From: Gammaproteobacteria bacterium | Lineage (GTDB): Bacteria > Pseudomonadota > Gammaproteobacteria > DSM-19610 | NCBI GenBank assembly: GCA_030618475.1 | Contig: JAUXDG010000044.1 | Location: 1 to 14,412 of the forward strand | Length of the DNA stretch: 14,412 bases | Direction of reading: 5' to 3' | Shown here: positions 7,372 to 14,412 of the stretch, in pieces | Position numbering within the stretch: the stretch's first letter is position 1 | Layout: each line of letters starts with the position of its first letter | Made by a program: the position numbers and the translations under genes | Notes under the pieces: model-generated | Database searches by the model: none | What the model was told of the DNA's origin: nothing | The model's input: only the letters and a program-made list of their open reading frames with translations

Positions 7372-7385
7372 AAAACTCTAATATA
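7364..7385. promoter_or_regulatory. Inverted repeat over the YceI promoter -10 box (candidate operator)
   Basis: TATATTA (7364-7370) and TAATATA (7379-7385) form a perfect 7-base inverted repeat separated by eight bases. It covers the -10 box and the expected start site. This position suits a repressor, for example of the ArsR/BigR or MarR type, which favour AT-rich dyads; the regulator is not in the window. Chance occurrence in AT-rich DNA is possible. Confidence 0.4.
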
Positions 7386-7404
7386 TTCATGGTAGAGGTG
7401 TTTC

Positions 7405-8079
7405 ATGAATACGAAAATATTTTTAACTCGTTTAATTTTAATAGGATTATTGTTAATTAAAGGGATGTCAGGCAGCGCCGTTGCTGAAGATCTGTGTGCT
7501 CCGTTCGAGGATGGCAGGATCGATGAATCGGTGATGTCCACTATGCTCAATGCCGCTGAGGCGGGGTATCTGTACCGTATGCAGGCTTCAACCTCGCAAG
7601 TGGGATTTTGTGTGGACAGCACATTCCAGCGAGTCGAGGGTGTCTTTCAGGATTTTCAGGGCGGTATCGCGTTGCTTCCTGAATCGGGTAAGACCGGTCA
7701 GACGGTGGTCGTTATCAGGACCGACAGCCTGGATACCAAGGGGGCCTTGGTCGAAAACCTGGTCAGAAGCTCACGCTTCTTTGACGTTGCAAATTATCCG
7801 GAAATCCTTTTCGTCAGCACTGATTTCGAGTGGACCAGCCCGACCCGGGCGCTACTGCGAGGAAATCTCACGCTGCACGGTGTCACGAAACCGGTGATCT
7901 TCAAAGTAGAGTTGAGCGGCAGCGAGGGTAAACAGGTCGGTGAAGCTGAAAATATTTTGGTTAAGGCGACCACTACCATCAATCGATCTGATTTCGGAAT
8001 GGATACGCTTTCGAAGCTGGTCAGCGATTCAGTTCAACTGTGCATGAGCGTCAAGGCGAAAAAGTACAGGGAAGCCTGA
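7405..8079 (+). CDS. YceI-family secreted protein
   Basis: The product is 224 residues, starting at ATG 7405 after AGAGGTG. Residues 1-27 are a Sec signal peptide: Lys4 and Arg9, a hydrophobic run 'LILIGLLLI', and a probable cleavage after 'AVA' at 25-27. The mature part is a YceI beta-barrel. It shows 'SQVGFCVDS', 'VEGVFQDFQG', 'TDSLDTKGALVENLVRSSRFFDV', 'YPEILFVST', 'LLRGNLTLHGVTKPVIFKVEL' and 'RSDFGMD'. YceI proteins are periplasmic, lipocalin-like, and bind polyisoprenoid-type lipids in studied members; the ligand here is unknown. It is a single gene with its own promoter. Cys30 near the mature N-terminus is not a lipobox cysteine. Confidence 0.9.
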   Translation: MNTKIFLTRLILIGLLLIKGMSGSAVAEDLCAPFEDGRIDESVMSTMLNAAEAGYLYRMQASTSQVGFCVDSTFQRVEGVFQDFQGGIALLPESGKTGQTVVVIRTDSLDTKGALVENLVRSSRFFDVANYPEILFVSTDFEWTSPTRALLRGNLTLHGVTKPVIFKVELSGSEGKQVGEAENILVKATTTINRSDFGMDTLSKLVSDSVQLCMSVKAKKYREA

Positions 8080-8121
8080 ATCAAACGGGGAAATCCGTAG
8101 CCGTACAAGAGAATATCCGGC

Positions 8122-8147
8122 GGGACAGGCGCAGGATGCGCGGTCCC
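8122..8147. terminator. GC-rich hairpin between convergent genes
   Basis: GGGAC (8122-8126) and GCGCA (8129-8133) pair with TGCGC (8137-8141) and GTCCC (8143-8147) around a GGA loop, with a small internal bulge. It lies between the YceI stop and the universal stress protein stop, as a two-way terminator would. Neither strand has a following T-tract, so it may only protect mRNA ends. Confidence 0.35.
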
Positions 8148-8594
8148 TCAGGCTGGTGGCTCAGGAACGAACAATATCGGTCGGGTGGATTCGTTCAGCA
8201 GTCGCTCTCCGGTTCCATCCAGCAGCGCACGGTACAGCAAGCCGTGGCTATGGGAACTCACAACGATCAGATCGGCATCCAGCCGATCAGCTTCCTTGAG
8301 TATCGTTTTGACTGTTACACCTTCGAGCAGAAGAGCTGTGGCATTGATGCCACGATCCCTCAGAGCCCCTGTCAGATGTTGCATGAATTTATGTTCATGA
8401 TGCAGTTCGCTTGCCGCCTGATCGCGTAACATCTCACGCGGTACCGTAAACGGCGTGGTTCCCAGGCGTGGCACGACATGGACAAGCCAGACTTTACTTG
8501 AAAAGCTGTGTGCTAATTCCATGGTATGTTCAATGACGGGCGACGCCAGGCTTGTGCCATCGATATTTTCGATCGCCACGAGTATGGTTTTCAT
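8148..8594 (-). CDS. Universal stress protein (UspA family)
   Basis: The product is 148 residues. ATG 8594 is chosen because GAAGGA lies ten bases upstream; a TTG three codons earlier is too close to that site. The fold signature is 'MKTILVAIENIDGTS' for strand 1 and its loop, 'KVWLVHVVP' for strand 2, 'GVTVKTILKEADRLDADLIVVSSHSHG' for strands 3-4, and 'LLDGTGERLLNESTRPILFVPE' at the C-terminus. The usual ATP-binding pattern G-x2-G-x9-G-[ST] is altered: the first Gly is His and the spacing is one residue shorter. The usual strand-1 Asp is Glu. ATP binding is therefore doubtful. It is cytoplasmic and probably acts in stress survival; its partner is unknown. It is convergent with the YceI gene. 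Confidence 0.88.
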   Translation of the reverse strand: MKTILVAIENIDGTSLASPVIEHTMELAHSFSSKVWLVHVVPRLGTTPFTVPREMLRDQAASELHHEHKFMQHLTGALRDRGINATALLLEGVTVKTILKEADRLDADLIVVSSHSHGLLYRALLDGTGERLLNESTRPILFVPEPPA

Positions 8595-8617
8595 CAGCAG
8601 CAATTCCTTCCACCTAA

Positions 8618-8646
8618 CTTATAGACAGGACCTATTGTAGAGTCAC
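8618..8646 (-). promoter_or_regulatory. Putative sigma-70 promoter of the usp gene
   Basis: On the - strand, GTGACT (8646 to 8641, four of six) and TATAAG (8623 to 8618, five of six) are 17 bases apart. The start would fall near 8611, just upstream of the GAAGGA ribosome site and the ATG at 8594. Confidence 0.4.
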
Positions 8647-8705
8647 CCGGCTCGATACGATACGCGACAGCTGCCTGTTTTTGTAATTCCATGGACTATT
8701 CGGGG

Positions 8706-8734
8706 TTATGCTGGATTTTTCAAACCCGTATACT
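8706..8734 (+). promoter_or_regulatory. Putative tRNA-Leu promoter
   Basis: TATACT (8729-8734) is a good -10 box. A weak -35 hexamer TTATGC (8706-8711) lies 17 bases upstream. Transcription from about 8741 would leave a roughly 40-base 5' leader before the mature tRNA, to be removed by RNase P. Confidence 0.4.
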
Positions 8735-8781
8735 AACTGGCTGATTCAGGGCGGCATCAAGTCAGGTGCTAAGAATGACTG

Positions 8782-8866
8782 GCGAAAGTGGCGGAATTGG
8801 TATACGCGCTGGATTTAGGTTCCAGTGGGGCAACCCGTGAGAGTTCGAGTCTCTTCTTTCGCACCA
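8782..8866 (+). tRNA. tRNA-Leu (anticodon UAG)
   Basis: The 85-base class II tRNA folds fully. Acceptor GCGAAAG (8782-8788) pairs with CTTTCGC (8856-8862), followed by discriminator A and an encoded CCA (8864-8866). The anticodon stem CTGGA/TCCAG encloses the loop TTTAGGT with anticodon TAG, which reads CUN leucine codons. A long variable arm and the T-loop 'GTTCGAGTC' are present. It lies 89 bases upstream of tig. No T-rich terminator hairpin separates the two, so partial co-transcription is possible. Confidence 0.96.
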
Positions 8867-8925
8867 AAAAACAATTTTTCCGGCATGCAGCGCGACAGAA
8901 TCGCTGGATATGCCAACAATTCGGC

Positions 8926-8931
8926 TATAGT
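8926..8931 (+). promoter_or_regulatory. Possible tig promoter -10 box
   Basis: TATAGT (8926-8931) matches five of six -10 positions and lies about 25 bases before the trigger factor ATG, with GAGGAA (8945-8950) as ribosome site. No convincing -35 box is visible at 16-18 bases, so tig may also be read from the tRNA promoter. Confidence 0.3.
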
Positions 8932-8955
8932 TTGATTCCAGGTTGAGGAAATAAT

Positions 8956-10230
8956 ATGCAAGTCTCTGTTGAAACCACTAGCGGACTGGGGCGCCGTATG
9001 ACGGTGCAAATACCGGCAGATCAGATTGATCAACAAGTTGAGAGCAAGCTCAAGCAACTGGCCCGTTCTGTGCGGCTGGATGGTTTCCGGCCCGGCAAGG
9101 TTCCCATGGGTGTGGTCAAAAAACGTTATGAAACGCAGGTCCGGCAGGAAACAACCGGTGAACTGATTGCATCGAGCTATGAAGAGGCGCTGCAACAGGA
9201 GAATCTGAAACCGGCCGGTGACCCGAATATCGAGCAAACCCGGAATCAGGCGGGACAGGAACTTGAGTATGTCGCTAGCTTTGAAGTCTATCCTGACGTA
9301 GAGCCTCCTCAATTGAGTGATATCACACTCAAACGGATTGTTGCGGAAGTGGCTGATGCCGATGTCGGCAATATGATTGAAAAACTGCGTAAACAGCGCG
9401 TCACCTGGACCAAGGCCGGGCGTGAGTCGATCGAAGGCGACCGTCTGGAGATTGATTTTGAAGGGACTGTCGATGGTCAGCCCTTCACCGGCAACGCCGG
9501 ACAGAATGTACCGCTGGAACTGGGTAGTGGCGCCATGATCCCCGGTTTTGAAGAGCAGCTGGTGGGCGCCAGCGCGGGTGACAGCAAGACCATCGAAGTC
9601 ACTTTCCCGGCTGATTACGCGTCCCGGGAAGTTGCCGGGAAAACGGCGAAGTTTGATGTCACCGTCAATGCTGTGGCTGAAGCGGAGTTGCCTGAAATCA
9701 ACGATGAATTCGCGCGTGCTTTCGGCGTTGCCGACGGTGGTATGGACAAGCTGCGCGAAGAAATCCGCAATAATATGGAACGCGAACTGGCAGCGAGCAT
9801 CAAGACAAAGCTCAAGCAGCAGGTGTTTGACGTGTTGCTGGAAAAAGCCAACATCGATATACCCGCCCCATTACTTGAGAGCGAAGTCGATGCCCTGATC
9901 AAGAGAGAAGAGGGCGGTGCCAATGCCGGCAGCGACCGCAGTCAGTTCGAAGAGGAAGCCAGGCGTCGGGTGTCGCTTGGTTTGCTGATCGCCGAAATTA
10001 TTCAACGCGATCAGTTGCAGGTCGATCCGGAACGGGTTCGTGAAACGATCGAAAACCTGGCGCAGTCCTACGAAAAACCGGAAGAAGTCGTGCAGTGGTA
10101 TTACAGTAATCAGGAAATGCTGGCCGGCATCCAGACCCTGGTGATGGAAGACACGGTTGTTGAGTGGGTTTCCGGGCAAGCAAAAGTTGAGGAAGCATCA
10201 ATAACATTTGATGAACTCATGCAGTCCTGA
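8956..10230 (+). CDS. tig: Trigger factor, ribosome-associated chaperone
   Basis: This is a 424-residue protein (E. coli 432), starting at ATG 8956 after GAGGAA. The N-terminal ribosome-binding domain carries the signature 'GFRPGKVP' at 43-50, which docks on ribosomal protein L23. The FKBP-type prolyl isomerase domain covers roughly 150-245 ('GDRLEIDFEGTVDGQPFTG', 'VPLELGSGAMIPGFEEQL'). The C-terminal helical arms run from about 250 to the end. It binds nascent chains at the exit tunnel and catalyses prolyl isomerisation. It is followed 31 bases later by clpP, the standard proteobacterial order linking folding and degradation. Confidence 0.97.
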   Translation: MQVSVETTSGLGRRMTVQIPADQIDQQVESKLKQLARSVRLDGFRPGKVPMGVVKKRYETQVRQETTGELIASSYEEALQQENLKPAGDPNIEQTRNQAGQELEYVASFEVYPDVEPPQLSDITLKRIVAEVADADVGNMIEKLRKQRVTWTKAGRESIEGDRLEIDFEGTVDGQPFTGNAGQNVPLELGSGAMIPGFEEQLVGASAGDSKTIEVTFPADYASREVAGKTAKFDVTVNAVAEAELPEINDEFARAFGVADGGMDKLREEIRNNMERELAASIKTKLKQQVFDVLLEKANIDIPAPLLESEVDALIKREEGGANAGSDRSQFEEEARRRVSLGLLIAEIIQRDQLQVDPERVRETIENLAQSYEKPEEVVQWYYSNQEMLAGIQTLVMEDTVVEWVSGQAKVEEASITFDELMQS

Positions 10231-10261
10231 TTTAAGATTTTTAGGTAAAGGAAAAATGCAA

Positions 10262-10903
10262 ATGTCTGATAGCATTATCAAGGGTGGAGCCGCGGACATA
10301 CGGGCCTTGAATCTGGTCCCGATGGTCATTGAGCAGACTGCACGGGGCGAACGCGCCTACGACATCTATTCACGATTGCTGAAAGAGCGCGTTGTGTTCG
10401 TTGTTGGTCCGGTGGAGGATTACATGGCCAACGTGATTGTCGCCCAGTTGCTGTTTCTGGAATCGGAAAATCCGGATAAGGATGTCCACCTGTACATCAA
10501 TTCGCCGGGTGGTTCAGTGACTGCTGGTCTGGCGGTTTACGATACCATGCAGTTCATCAAGGCCGATGTCAGTACCATGTGTATCGGACAGGCTGCCAGT
10601 ATGGGGGCTTTGCTGCTGGCCGGCGGCGCCAAGGGTAAACGCTATTGCCTGCCTCATTCGCGTATGATGATTCATCAGCCGCTGGGCGGATTCCAGGGCC
10701 AGGCAAGTGATATCGATATTCACGCTAGAGAAATTCTCCTGGTGCGTGAACGTCTGAACAGGATACTGTCGAATCATACCGAGCAGCCGATGGACAAGAT
10801 CCAGACAGATACCGACAGGGATAACTTCCTGGGTGCGGAAGAGGCCAGGGAATACGGGCTGATTGACGAGATCCTGGTATCCAGAAAGGCTGCCGGGGAA
10901 TAA
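10262..10903 (+). CDS. clpP: ATP-dependent Clp protease, proteolytic subunit ClpP
   Basis: The product is 213 residues from ATG 10262. A second ATG at 10256 is in frame two codons earlier. The AAAGGA site (10247-10252) is nine bases from 10262 but only three from 10256, which favours 10262. The Ser-His-Asp triad is complete: Ser113 in 'GQAASMGA', His138 in 'RMMIHQPLGG' and Asp187 in 'DTDRDNF', with the same spacing as E. coli Ser97/His122/Asp171. 'YINSPGGSVTAGLAVYDTM' is the oxyanion-loop region. The short extension before 'LVPMVIEQTARGER' is a probable self-cleaved propeptide. It forms the tetradecameric chamber fed by ClpX. No separate promoter is seen, so it is likely co-transcribed with tig. 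Confidence 0.97.
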   Translation: MSDSIIKGGAADIRALNLVPMVIEQTARGERAYDIYSRLLKERVVFVVGPVEDYMANVIVAQLLFLESENPDKDVHLYINSPGGSVTAGLAVYDTMQFIKADVSTMCIGQAASMGALLLAGGAKGKRYCLPHSRMMIHQPLGGFQGQASDIDIHAREILLVRERLNRILSNHTEQPMDKIQTDTDRDNFLGAEEAREYGLIDEILVSRKAAGE

Positions 10904-10937
10904 ATGCCGAAAAACCGTAGTTTGTGCCTGGAAACAC

Positions 10938-10966
10938 TTGTCAGGCGCGGTTATAAAGTGTTGAAT
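10938..10966 (+). promoter_or_regulatory. Putative clpX promoter
   Basis: TTGTCA (10938-10943, five of six) and TTGAAT (10961-10966, four of six) are 17 bases apart in the 159-base clpP-clpX gap. Transcription would start near 10973, leaving a leader of about 90 bases. No sigma-32 motif was found here. Confidence 0.35.
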
Positions 10967-11062
10967 AGGAACCGTCTGTTTTTGCAGCAGTCTTAGCGTT
11001 CAGGCGTTTACAGATCTGCCGCTGATAGTGGCACAGGGAACCGCACAATCCGGGGTCATCCA

Positions 11063-12337
11063 ATGAATAACGATCGAAACGGTAAAAGCGACGACGGAAA
11101 ACTGCTTTATTGTTCTTTCTGCGGAAAGAGCCAGCACGAAGTGCGCAAGCTGATTGCCGGCCCGTCTGTGTTTATTTGTGATGAGTGTGTCGAGCTTTGC
11201 AATGACATTATCCGCGAGGAAATGCAGGAAAAGACGTCCACCGGCAGCAATAATCTTCCCAAGCCGCAGGAAATAAACGCCGTCCTCGACGAGTATGTCA
11301 TCGGCCAGAGCGGTGCCAAGAAGGTTCTTTCGGTTGCCGTTTACAATCATTACAAACGCCTGGAAGTAGGTGGCAAAAAAGACGAGGTCGAACTTTCCAA
11401 GAGTAATATCCTGCTGATCGGTCCAACCGGCTGCGGCAAGACCCTGTTGGCTGAAACGCTGGCGCGCCTGCTCAATGTGCCCTTCACCATCGCTGATGCG
11501 ACCACCCTGACCGAAGCGGGCTACGTTGGCGAAGACGTTGAGAATATTATCCAGAAACTGCTGCAGAAGTGTGACTATGACGTCGACAAGGCGCAGACCG
11601 GTATTGTCTACATTGATGAAATTGACAAGATTTCACGTAAGTCTGATAACCCGTCCATTACCCGTGATGTGTCTGGTGAGGGTGTGCAGCAGGCTTTATT
11701 GAAGCTCATTGAAGGTACGGTTGCCTCGGTACCGCCACAGGGTGGTCGCAAGCATCCGCAGCAGGAATTTCTGCAGGTGGATACTTCCAATATCCTGTTC
11801 GTTGTTGGCGGCGCGTTTGCGGGTCTGGAAAAAATCATCAAAGGCCGTTCTGAAAAGGGCGGCATTGGTTTCTCTGCCGAAGTGAAGACCAAGGACGAGG
11901 ATGTCAACGTCGGTGAAATTCTCTACGACGTGGAACCCGAAGACCTGATCAAGTTTGGCCTTATTCCGGAGTTTGTTGGCCGTCTGCCGGTTGTGGCAAC
12001 CTTGCAGGAGTTGGATGAGGAAGCCCTGGTCAGTATTCTCACCGAGCCCAAGAATGCCCTTACCAAGCAGTATGGAAAACTGTTTGAAATGGAAGGTGCA
12101 GAAATCGAGTTCCGCGAAGACGCGCTTCGTGCAGTTGCCAAAAGAGCGATGAAACGTAAAACCGGTGCACGCGGCCTGCGCACCATTCTGGAGCATGTGT
12201 TGCTGAACATCATGTATGAACTGCCTTCGCTGGAAAACGTCCGCAAGGTCGTGGTAGACGAGCGCGCCATCGACGGGGAGTCAGAGCCTTACCTGGTGTA
12301 TGACTCAGAGCTCGAGCAGCGCGCGGTGTCGGACTAA
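11063..12337 (+). CDS. clpX: ATP-dependent Clp protease, ATPase subunit ClpX
   Basis: This 424-residue AAA+ unfoldase recognises substrates such as SsrA-tagged proteins and threads them into ClpP. The N-terminal zinc-binding domain has Cys17, Cys20, Cys39 and Cys42. Walker A is 'GPTGCGKT' at 120-127 (Lys126) and Walker B is 'VYIDEIDK' (Asp185, Glu186). The pore loop 'GYVGEDVE', the RKH loop 'GGRKHPQQEF' and the ClpP-docking loop 'GGIGFSAEV' are all present, so the protein looks fully functional. The ATG at 11063 has only a weak CGGGG (11051-11055) upstream, which suggests modest translation initiation, but no other start fits the family N-terminus. Confidence 0.97.
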   Translation: MNNDRNGKSDDGKLLYCSFCGKSQHEVRKLIAGPSVFICDECVELCNDIIREEMQEKTSTGSNNLPKPQEINAVLDEYVIGQSGAKKVLSVAVYNHYKRLEVGGKKDEVELSKSNILLIGPTGCGKTLLAETLARLLNVPFTIADATTLTEAGYVGEDVENIIQKLLQKCDYDVDKAQTGIVYIDEIDKISRKSDNPSITRDVSGEGVQQALLKLIEGTVASVPPQGGRKHPQQEFLQVDTSNILFVVGGAFAGLEKIIKGRSEKGGIGFSAEVKTKDEDVNVGEILYDVEPEDLIKFGLIPEFVGRLPVVATLQELDEEALVSILTEPKNALTKQYGKLFEMEGAEIEFREDALRAVAKRAMKRKTGARGLRTILEHVLLNIMYELPSLENVRKVVVDERAIDGESEPYLVYDSELEQRAVSD

Positions 12338-12518
12338 CGTCATCTCCCCCCCGCAGATTTTGCTCTAATCCGGCGCTATTTGGGGTGTCAGAGCAACTTC
12401 CGTGCAGACAAAAAACATCGCCATTGTAAGGTAACCCTTTGTTTTTATGTATTGTCAGAACTATTTGGGTTGCGTGGCTCAGTTTTTGCAAATGTTCTGG
12501 TGGGGATTTAAACCGCCA
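12338..12518 (+). other. Upstream part of the clpX-lon intergenic gap
   Basis: This is the first half of the 340-base gap. It contains a C-run just after the clpX stop and AT-rich DNA around 12430-12500. GCTCT and AGAGC pair only as a weak 5-base stem with a long loop and no T-tract. I see no gene, clear terminator or convincing sigma-70 promoter here. Sigma-32 and leader signals follow downstream. Confidence 0.5.
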
Positions 12519-12547
12519 TTGAAATGTCTTATGGTAATCCCCATATT
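12519..12547 (+). promoter_or_regulatory. Heat-shock (sigma-32/RpoH) promoter of lon
   Basis: TTGAAA (12519-12524), a 14-base spacer and CCCCATATT (12539-12547) match the sigma-32 consensus (CTTGAAA, 13-15 bases, CCCCATNT) at nearly every position; only the leading C of the -35 is A. lon is a classical heat-shock regulon member, so position and target agree. The start should be near 12553, about 125 bases before the ATG. Confidence 0.8.
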
Positions 12548-12581
12548 CAGTACTCGAACAAGTGAGTTTTGATGGAGTCAG

Positions 12582-12643
12582 GCCCCTCAAATCCGCCAAC
12601 TTGCCCGAGTATTAGCCCGGGAACTTTATTTTGGTGCAGGGGC
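12582..12643 (+). promoter_or_regulatory. Possible structured 5' leader of lon mRNA
   Basis: GCCCCT (12582-12587) can pair with AGGGGC (12638-12643). A smaller stem, CCCG (12604-12607) with CGGG (12618-12621), can form within. The ribosome site GAGGT (12665-12669) lies outside these stems, so a classical thermometer that hides it is not shown. The pairing may be chance. Confidence 0.25.
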
Positions 12644-12677
12644 TTCCCGATCAGCAACGGATACGAGGTACACTCCG

Positions 12678-14412
12678 ATGGAGCATAACGAAAACACCCC
12701 CGAAGAAAACAACGACTCAACCCTGGTCGTCCCGGTTCTACCGCTGCGGGATGTTGTTGTCTATCCACATATGGTTATTCCGTTATTTGTCGGACGGGAA
12801 AAGTCCATCCGCGCGCTGGAAGCGGCCATGGACGACGACAAGAGAATTTTGCTGGTCGCCCAAAAAAGCGCAGAAGTTGATGATCCCCAGGTTGACGACA
12901 TCCACGAACTCGGCACCTTGTCGATCATTCTGCAGTTACTCAAACTGCCGGATGGAACGGTCAAGGTTCTGGTGGAGGGCGCAGAGCGCGCAGGCGTCAT
13001 ACAGTTTGAAACCACTGACGAATTTTTCTCGGCACAGATTGAAGCCAAGGGTGCCGGTGAACAATCCGGAGAACGTGAAGTTGATGTGCTGATGCGTTCA
13101 TTACTGACGCTGTTCGATCAGTATGTGAAGCTTAACAAGAAAGTGCCACCGGAAATTCTGACTTCGCTGTCCGGCATTGATGAGCCCGGTCGCCTCGCTG
13201 ACACCATTGCCGCTCACATGGCACTCAAGCTGGATGAGAAGCAACGCATTCTGGAAATCGAGGACGTGCGTCAACGACTCGAACACCTGATGGGTATGAT
13301 CGAAGCTGAGATCGACGTCCTGCAAATCGAAAAACGTATTCGTGGACGCGTCAAGCAGCAGATGGAAAAGAGCCAGCGCGAGTATTATCTCAATGAGCAG
13401 ATGAAAGCCATCCAGAAGGAACTGGGTGAGATGGATGATGTTCCCAACGAGACGGATGAGCTGCAGGAGAAAATCGAAAAGGCGGGAATGAGTAAGGAAG
13501 CCAAAACCAAGGCTACCGCTGAGCTGAACAAGCTCAAGATGATGTCGCCGATGTCAGCTGAAGCGACTGTGGTGCGTAACTATATTGACTGGCTGGTTAG
13601 TGTGCCATGGAAGAAACGTAGCAAGATACGGCACGATCTTGCCATGGCTGAACAGGTTCTCGACGAGGATCACTACGGCCTGGATAAGGTCAAGGAACGG
13701 ATACTCGAGTATCTCGCCGTACAGCAGCGTGTGCGCAAGCTTAAAGGCCCGATCCTGTGTCTGGTCGGACCCCCGGGCGTTGGTAAAACATCTCTTGGGC
13801 GTTCCATTGCACGGGCAACAAATCGAAAATTCACCCGCATGTCACTGGGCGGTGTTCGTGATGAGGCTGAAATTCGCGGTCATCGGCGTACCTATATTGG
13901 TTCCCTGCCGGGCAAGATTATTCAGAACCTGTCAAAGATCGGTGTGAGAAACCCGCTGTTTCTTCTCGATGAAATTGACAAGATGTCGATGGATTTCCGC
14001 GGTGATCCCTCGTCGGCTTTACTGGAGGTGCTGGATCCCGAACAGAACAGTACCTTTGGCGATCATTACCTGGAGGTCGAATTTGATCTATCCGACGTGA
14101 TGTTCGTTGCAACGTCGAACTCGCTGAATATTCCGAGTCCCTTGCTGGATCGCATGGAAGTCATTCGCATTCCCGGCTATACGGAAGATGAGAAGGTTAA
14201 TATTGCCATGCGTTATCTGCTACCCAAGCAGGTTCAGAATAACGGGCTCAAGGACAAAGAGCTAAGTGTAAGTGATAAAGCGATTCGTGATATTGTTCGT
14301 TTCTACACCCGTGAAGCCGGTGTGCGTAACCTGGAACGAGAAATTGCCAAGATCTGCCGCAAGGTGGTCAAGGAACTGCTGCTTACAACGGATGGTCCCA
14401 AGATTAATGTAA
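12678..14412 (+). CDS. lon: ATP-dependent protease Lon (3' partial)
   Basis: The frame runs off the right edge; 578 codons are present. It starts at ATG 12678, eight bases after GAGGT (12665-12669). The N-terminal substrate-binding LON domain begins 'VPVLPLRDVVVYPHMVIPLFVGR'. A long coiled region around 'QREYYLNEQMKAIQKELGE' leads to the AAA+ module, with Walker A 'GPPGVGKTS' at 364-372 (Lys370) and Walker B 'LFLLDEIDK' (Asp431, Glu432). 'RGHRRTYIGSLPGKIIQ' and the sensor region 'FVATSNSLNIPSPLLDRMEVI' follow. Numbering is offset by eight from E. coli Lon. The Ser-Lys protease domain lies beyond the window. It degrades misfolded and regulatory proteins in the cytoplasm and has its own heat-shock promoter upstream. 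Confidence 0.96.
   Translation, partial: MEHNENTPEENNDSTLVVPVLPLRDVVVYPHMVIPLFVGREKSIRALEAAMDDDKRILLVAQKSAEVDDPQVDDIHELGTLSIILQLLKLPDGTVKVLVEGAERAGVIQFETTDEFFSAQIEAKGAGEQSGEREVDVLMRSLLTLFDQYVKLNKKVPPEILTSLSGIDEPGRLADTIAAHMALKLDEKQRILEIEDVRQRLEHLMGMIEAEIDVLQIEKRIRGRVKQQMEKSQREYYLNEQMKAIQKELGEMDDVPNETDELQEKIEKAGMSKEAKTKATAELNKLKMMSPMSAEATVVRNYIDWLVSVPWKKRSKIRHDLAMAEQVLDEDHYGLDKVKERILEYLAVQQRVRKLKGPILCLVGPPGVGKTSLGRSIARATNRKFTRMSLGGVRDEAEIRGHRRTYIGSLPGKIIQNLSKIGVRNPLFLLDEIDKMSMDFRGDPSSALLEVLDPEQNSTFGDHYLEVEFDLSDVMFVATSNSLNIPSPLLDRMEVIRIPGYTEDEKVNIAMRYLLPKQVQNNGLKDKELSVSDKAIRDIVRFYTREAGVRNLEREIAKICRKVVKELLLTTDGPKINV

Noticed and set aside
8782..8866. tRNA-Leu as an integration site for a mobile element
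   Set aside because: No integrase, direct repeat of the tRNA 3' end or foreign gene flanks it; the next gene is the housekeeping tig.
10926..10946. Hairpin GCCTG/CAGGC as a clpP terminator
   Set aside because: The stem has only five pairs with an 11-base loop and no T-tract, and it overlaps the candidate clpX promoter.
12631..13092. A 153-codon + strand open frame inside lon
   Set aside because: It is out of frame with the unmistakable Lon N-terminus and is a shadow of it.
1..14412. CRISPR arrays, insertion sequences or phage genes
   Set aside because: I saw no regularly spaced repeats, transposase motifs or terminal inverted repeats in the window.

Overview
The window looks like a chromosomal segment of a gammaproteobacterium of moderate GC. 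The right half carries tRNA-Leu(UAG), tig, clpP, clpX and lon, all on the + strand and in the usual proteobacterial order. The protein sequences, the gamma-type Lon and the 85-nt tRNA-Leu with an encoded CCA all fit. The species cannot be named from the sequence. A sulfur- or anaerobe-type environmental gammaproteobacterium is only a guess, based on the accessory genes.

Region 1 (3-6888, + strand) is a tight seven-gene run, probably one operon that began before the window. In order it encodes: a PhoU-domain protein fused to an APH/choline-kinase-like phosphotransferase (5' end missing); an ATP-grasp enzyme; an HprK-related kinase; a SixA-type histidine phosphatase fused to a Nudix hydrolase; a second histidine phosphatase; a calcineurin-like metallophosphoesterase; and a small amphi-Trp protein. 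The ATP-grasp, amphi-Trp and HprK-like kinase trio is the signature of the uncharacterised 'GAK system' known only from protein-family models. Here it is embedded among four more phosphate-transfer or phosphate-hydrolysis proteins. This is the most interesting part of the window.

Region 2 (6921-8646) holds three small stand-alone genes: a DUF2892 inner-membrane protein (- strand), a secreted YceI-family protein (+) and a universal stress protein (-). The gap between the divergent DUF2892 and yceI genes holds two readable promoters. One has an FNR/CRP-family-like site at exactly the class II distance. The other has an AT-rich inverted repeat over its -10 box.

Region 3 (8782-14412) is the protein-quality-control block. 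tRNA-Leu is followed by trigger factor (folding at the ribosome exit), ClpP and ClpX (proteolytic chamber and unfoldase) and Lon (AAA+ protease, cut off by the window end before its protease domain). A near-perfect heat-shock (sigma-32) promoter lies in the clpX-lon gap, so lon can be induced separately.
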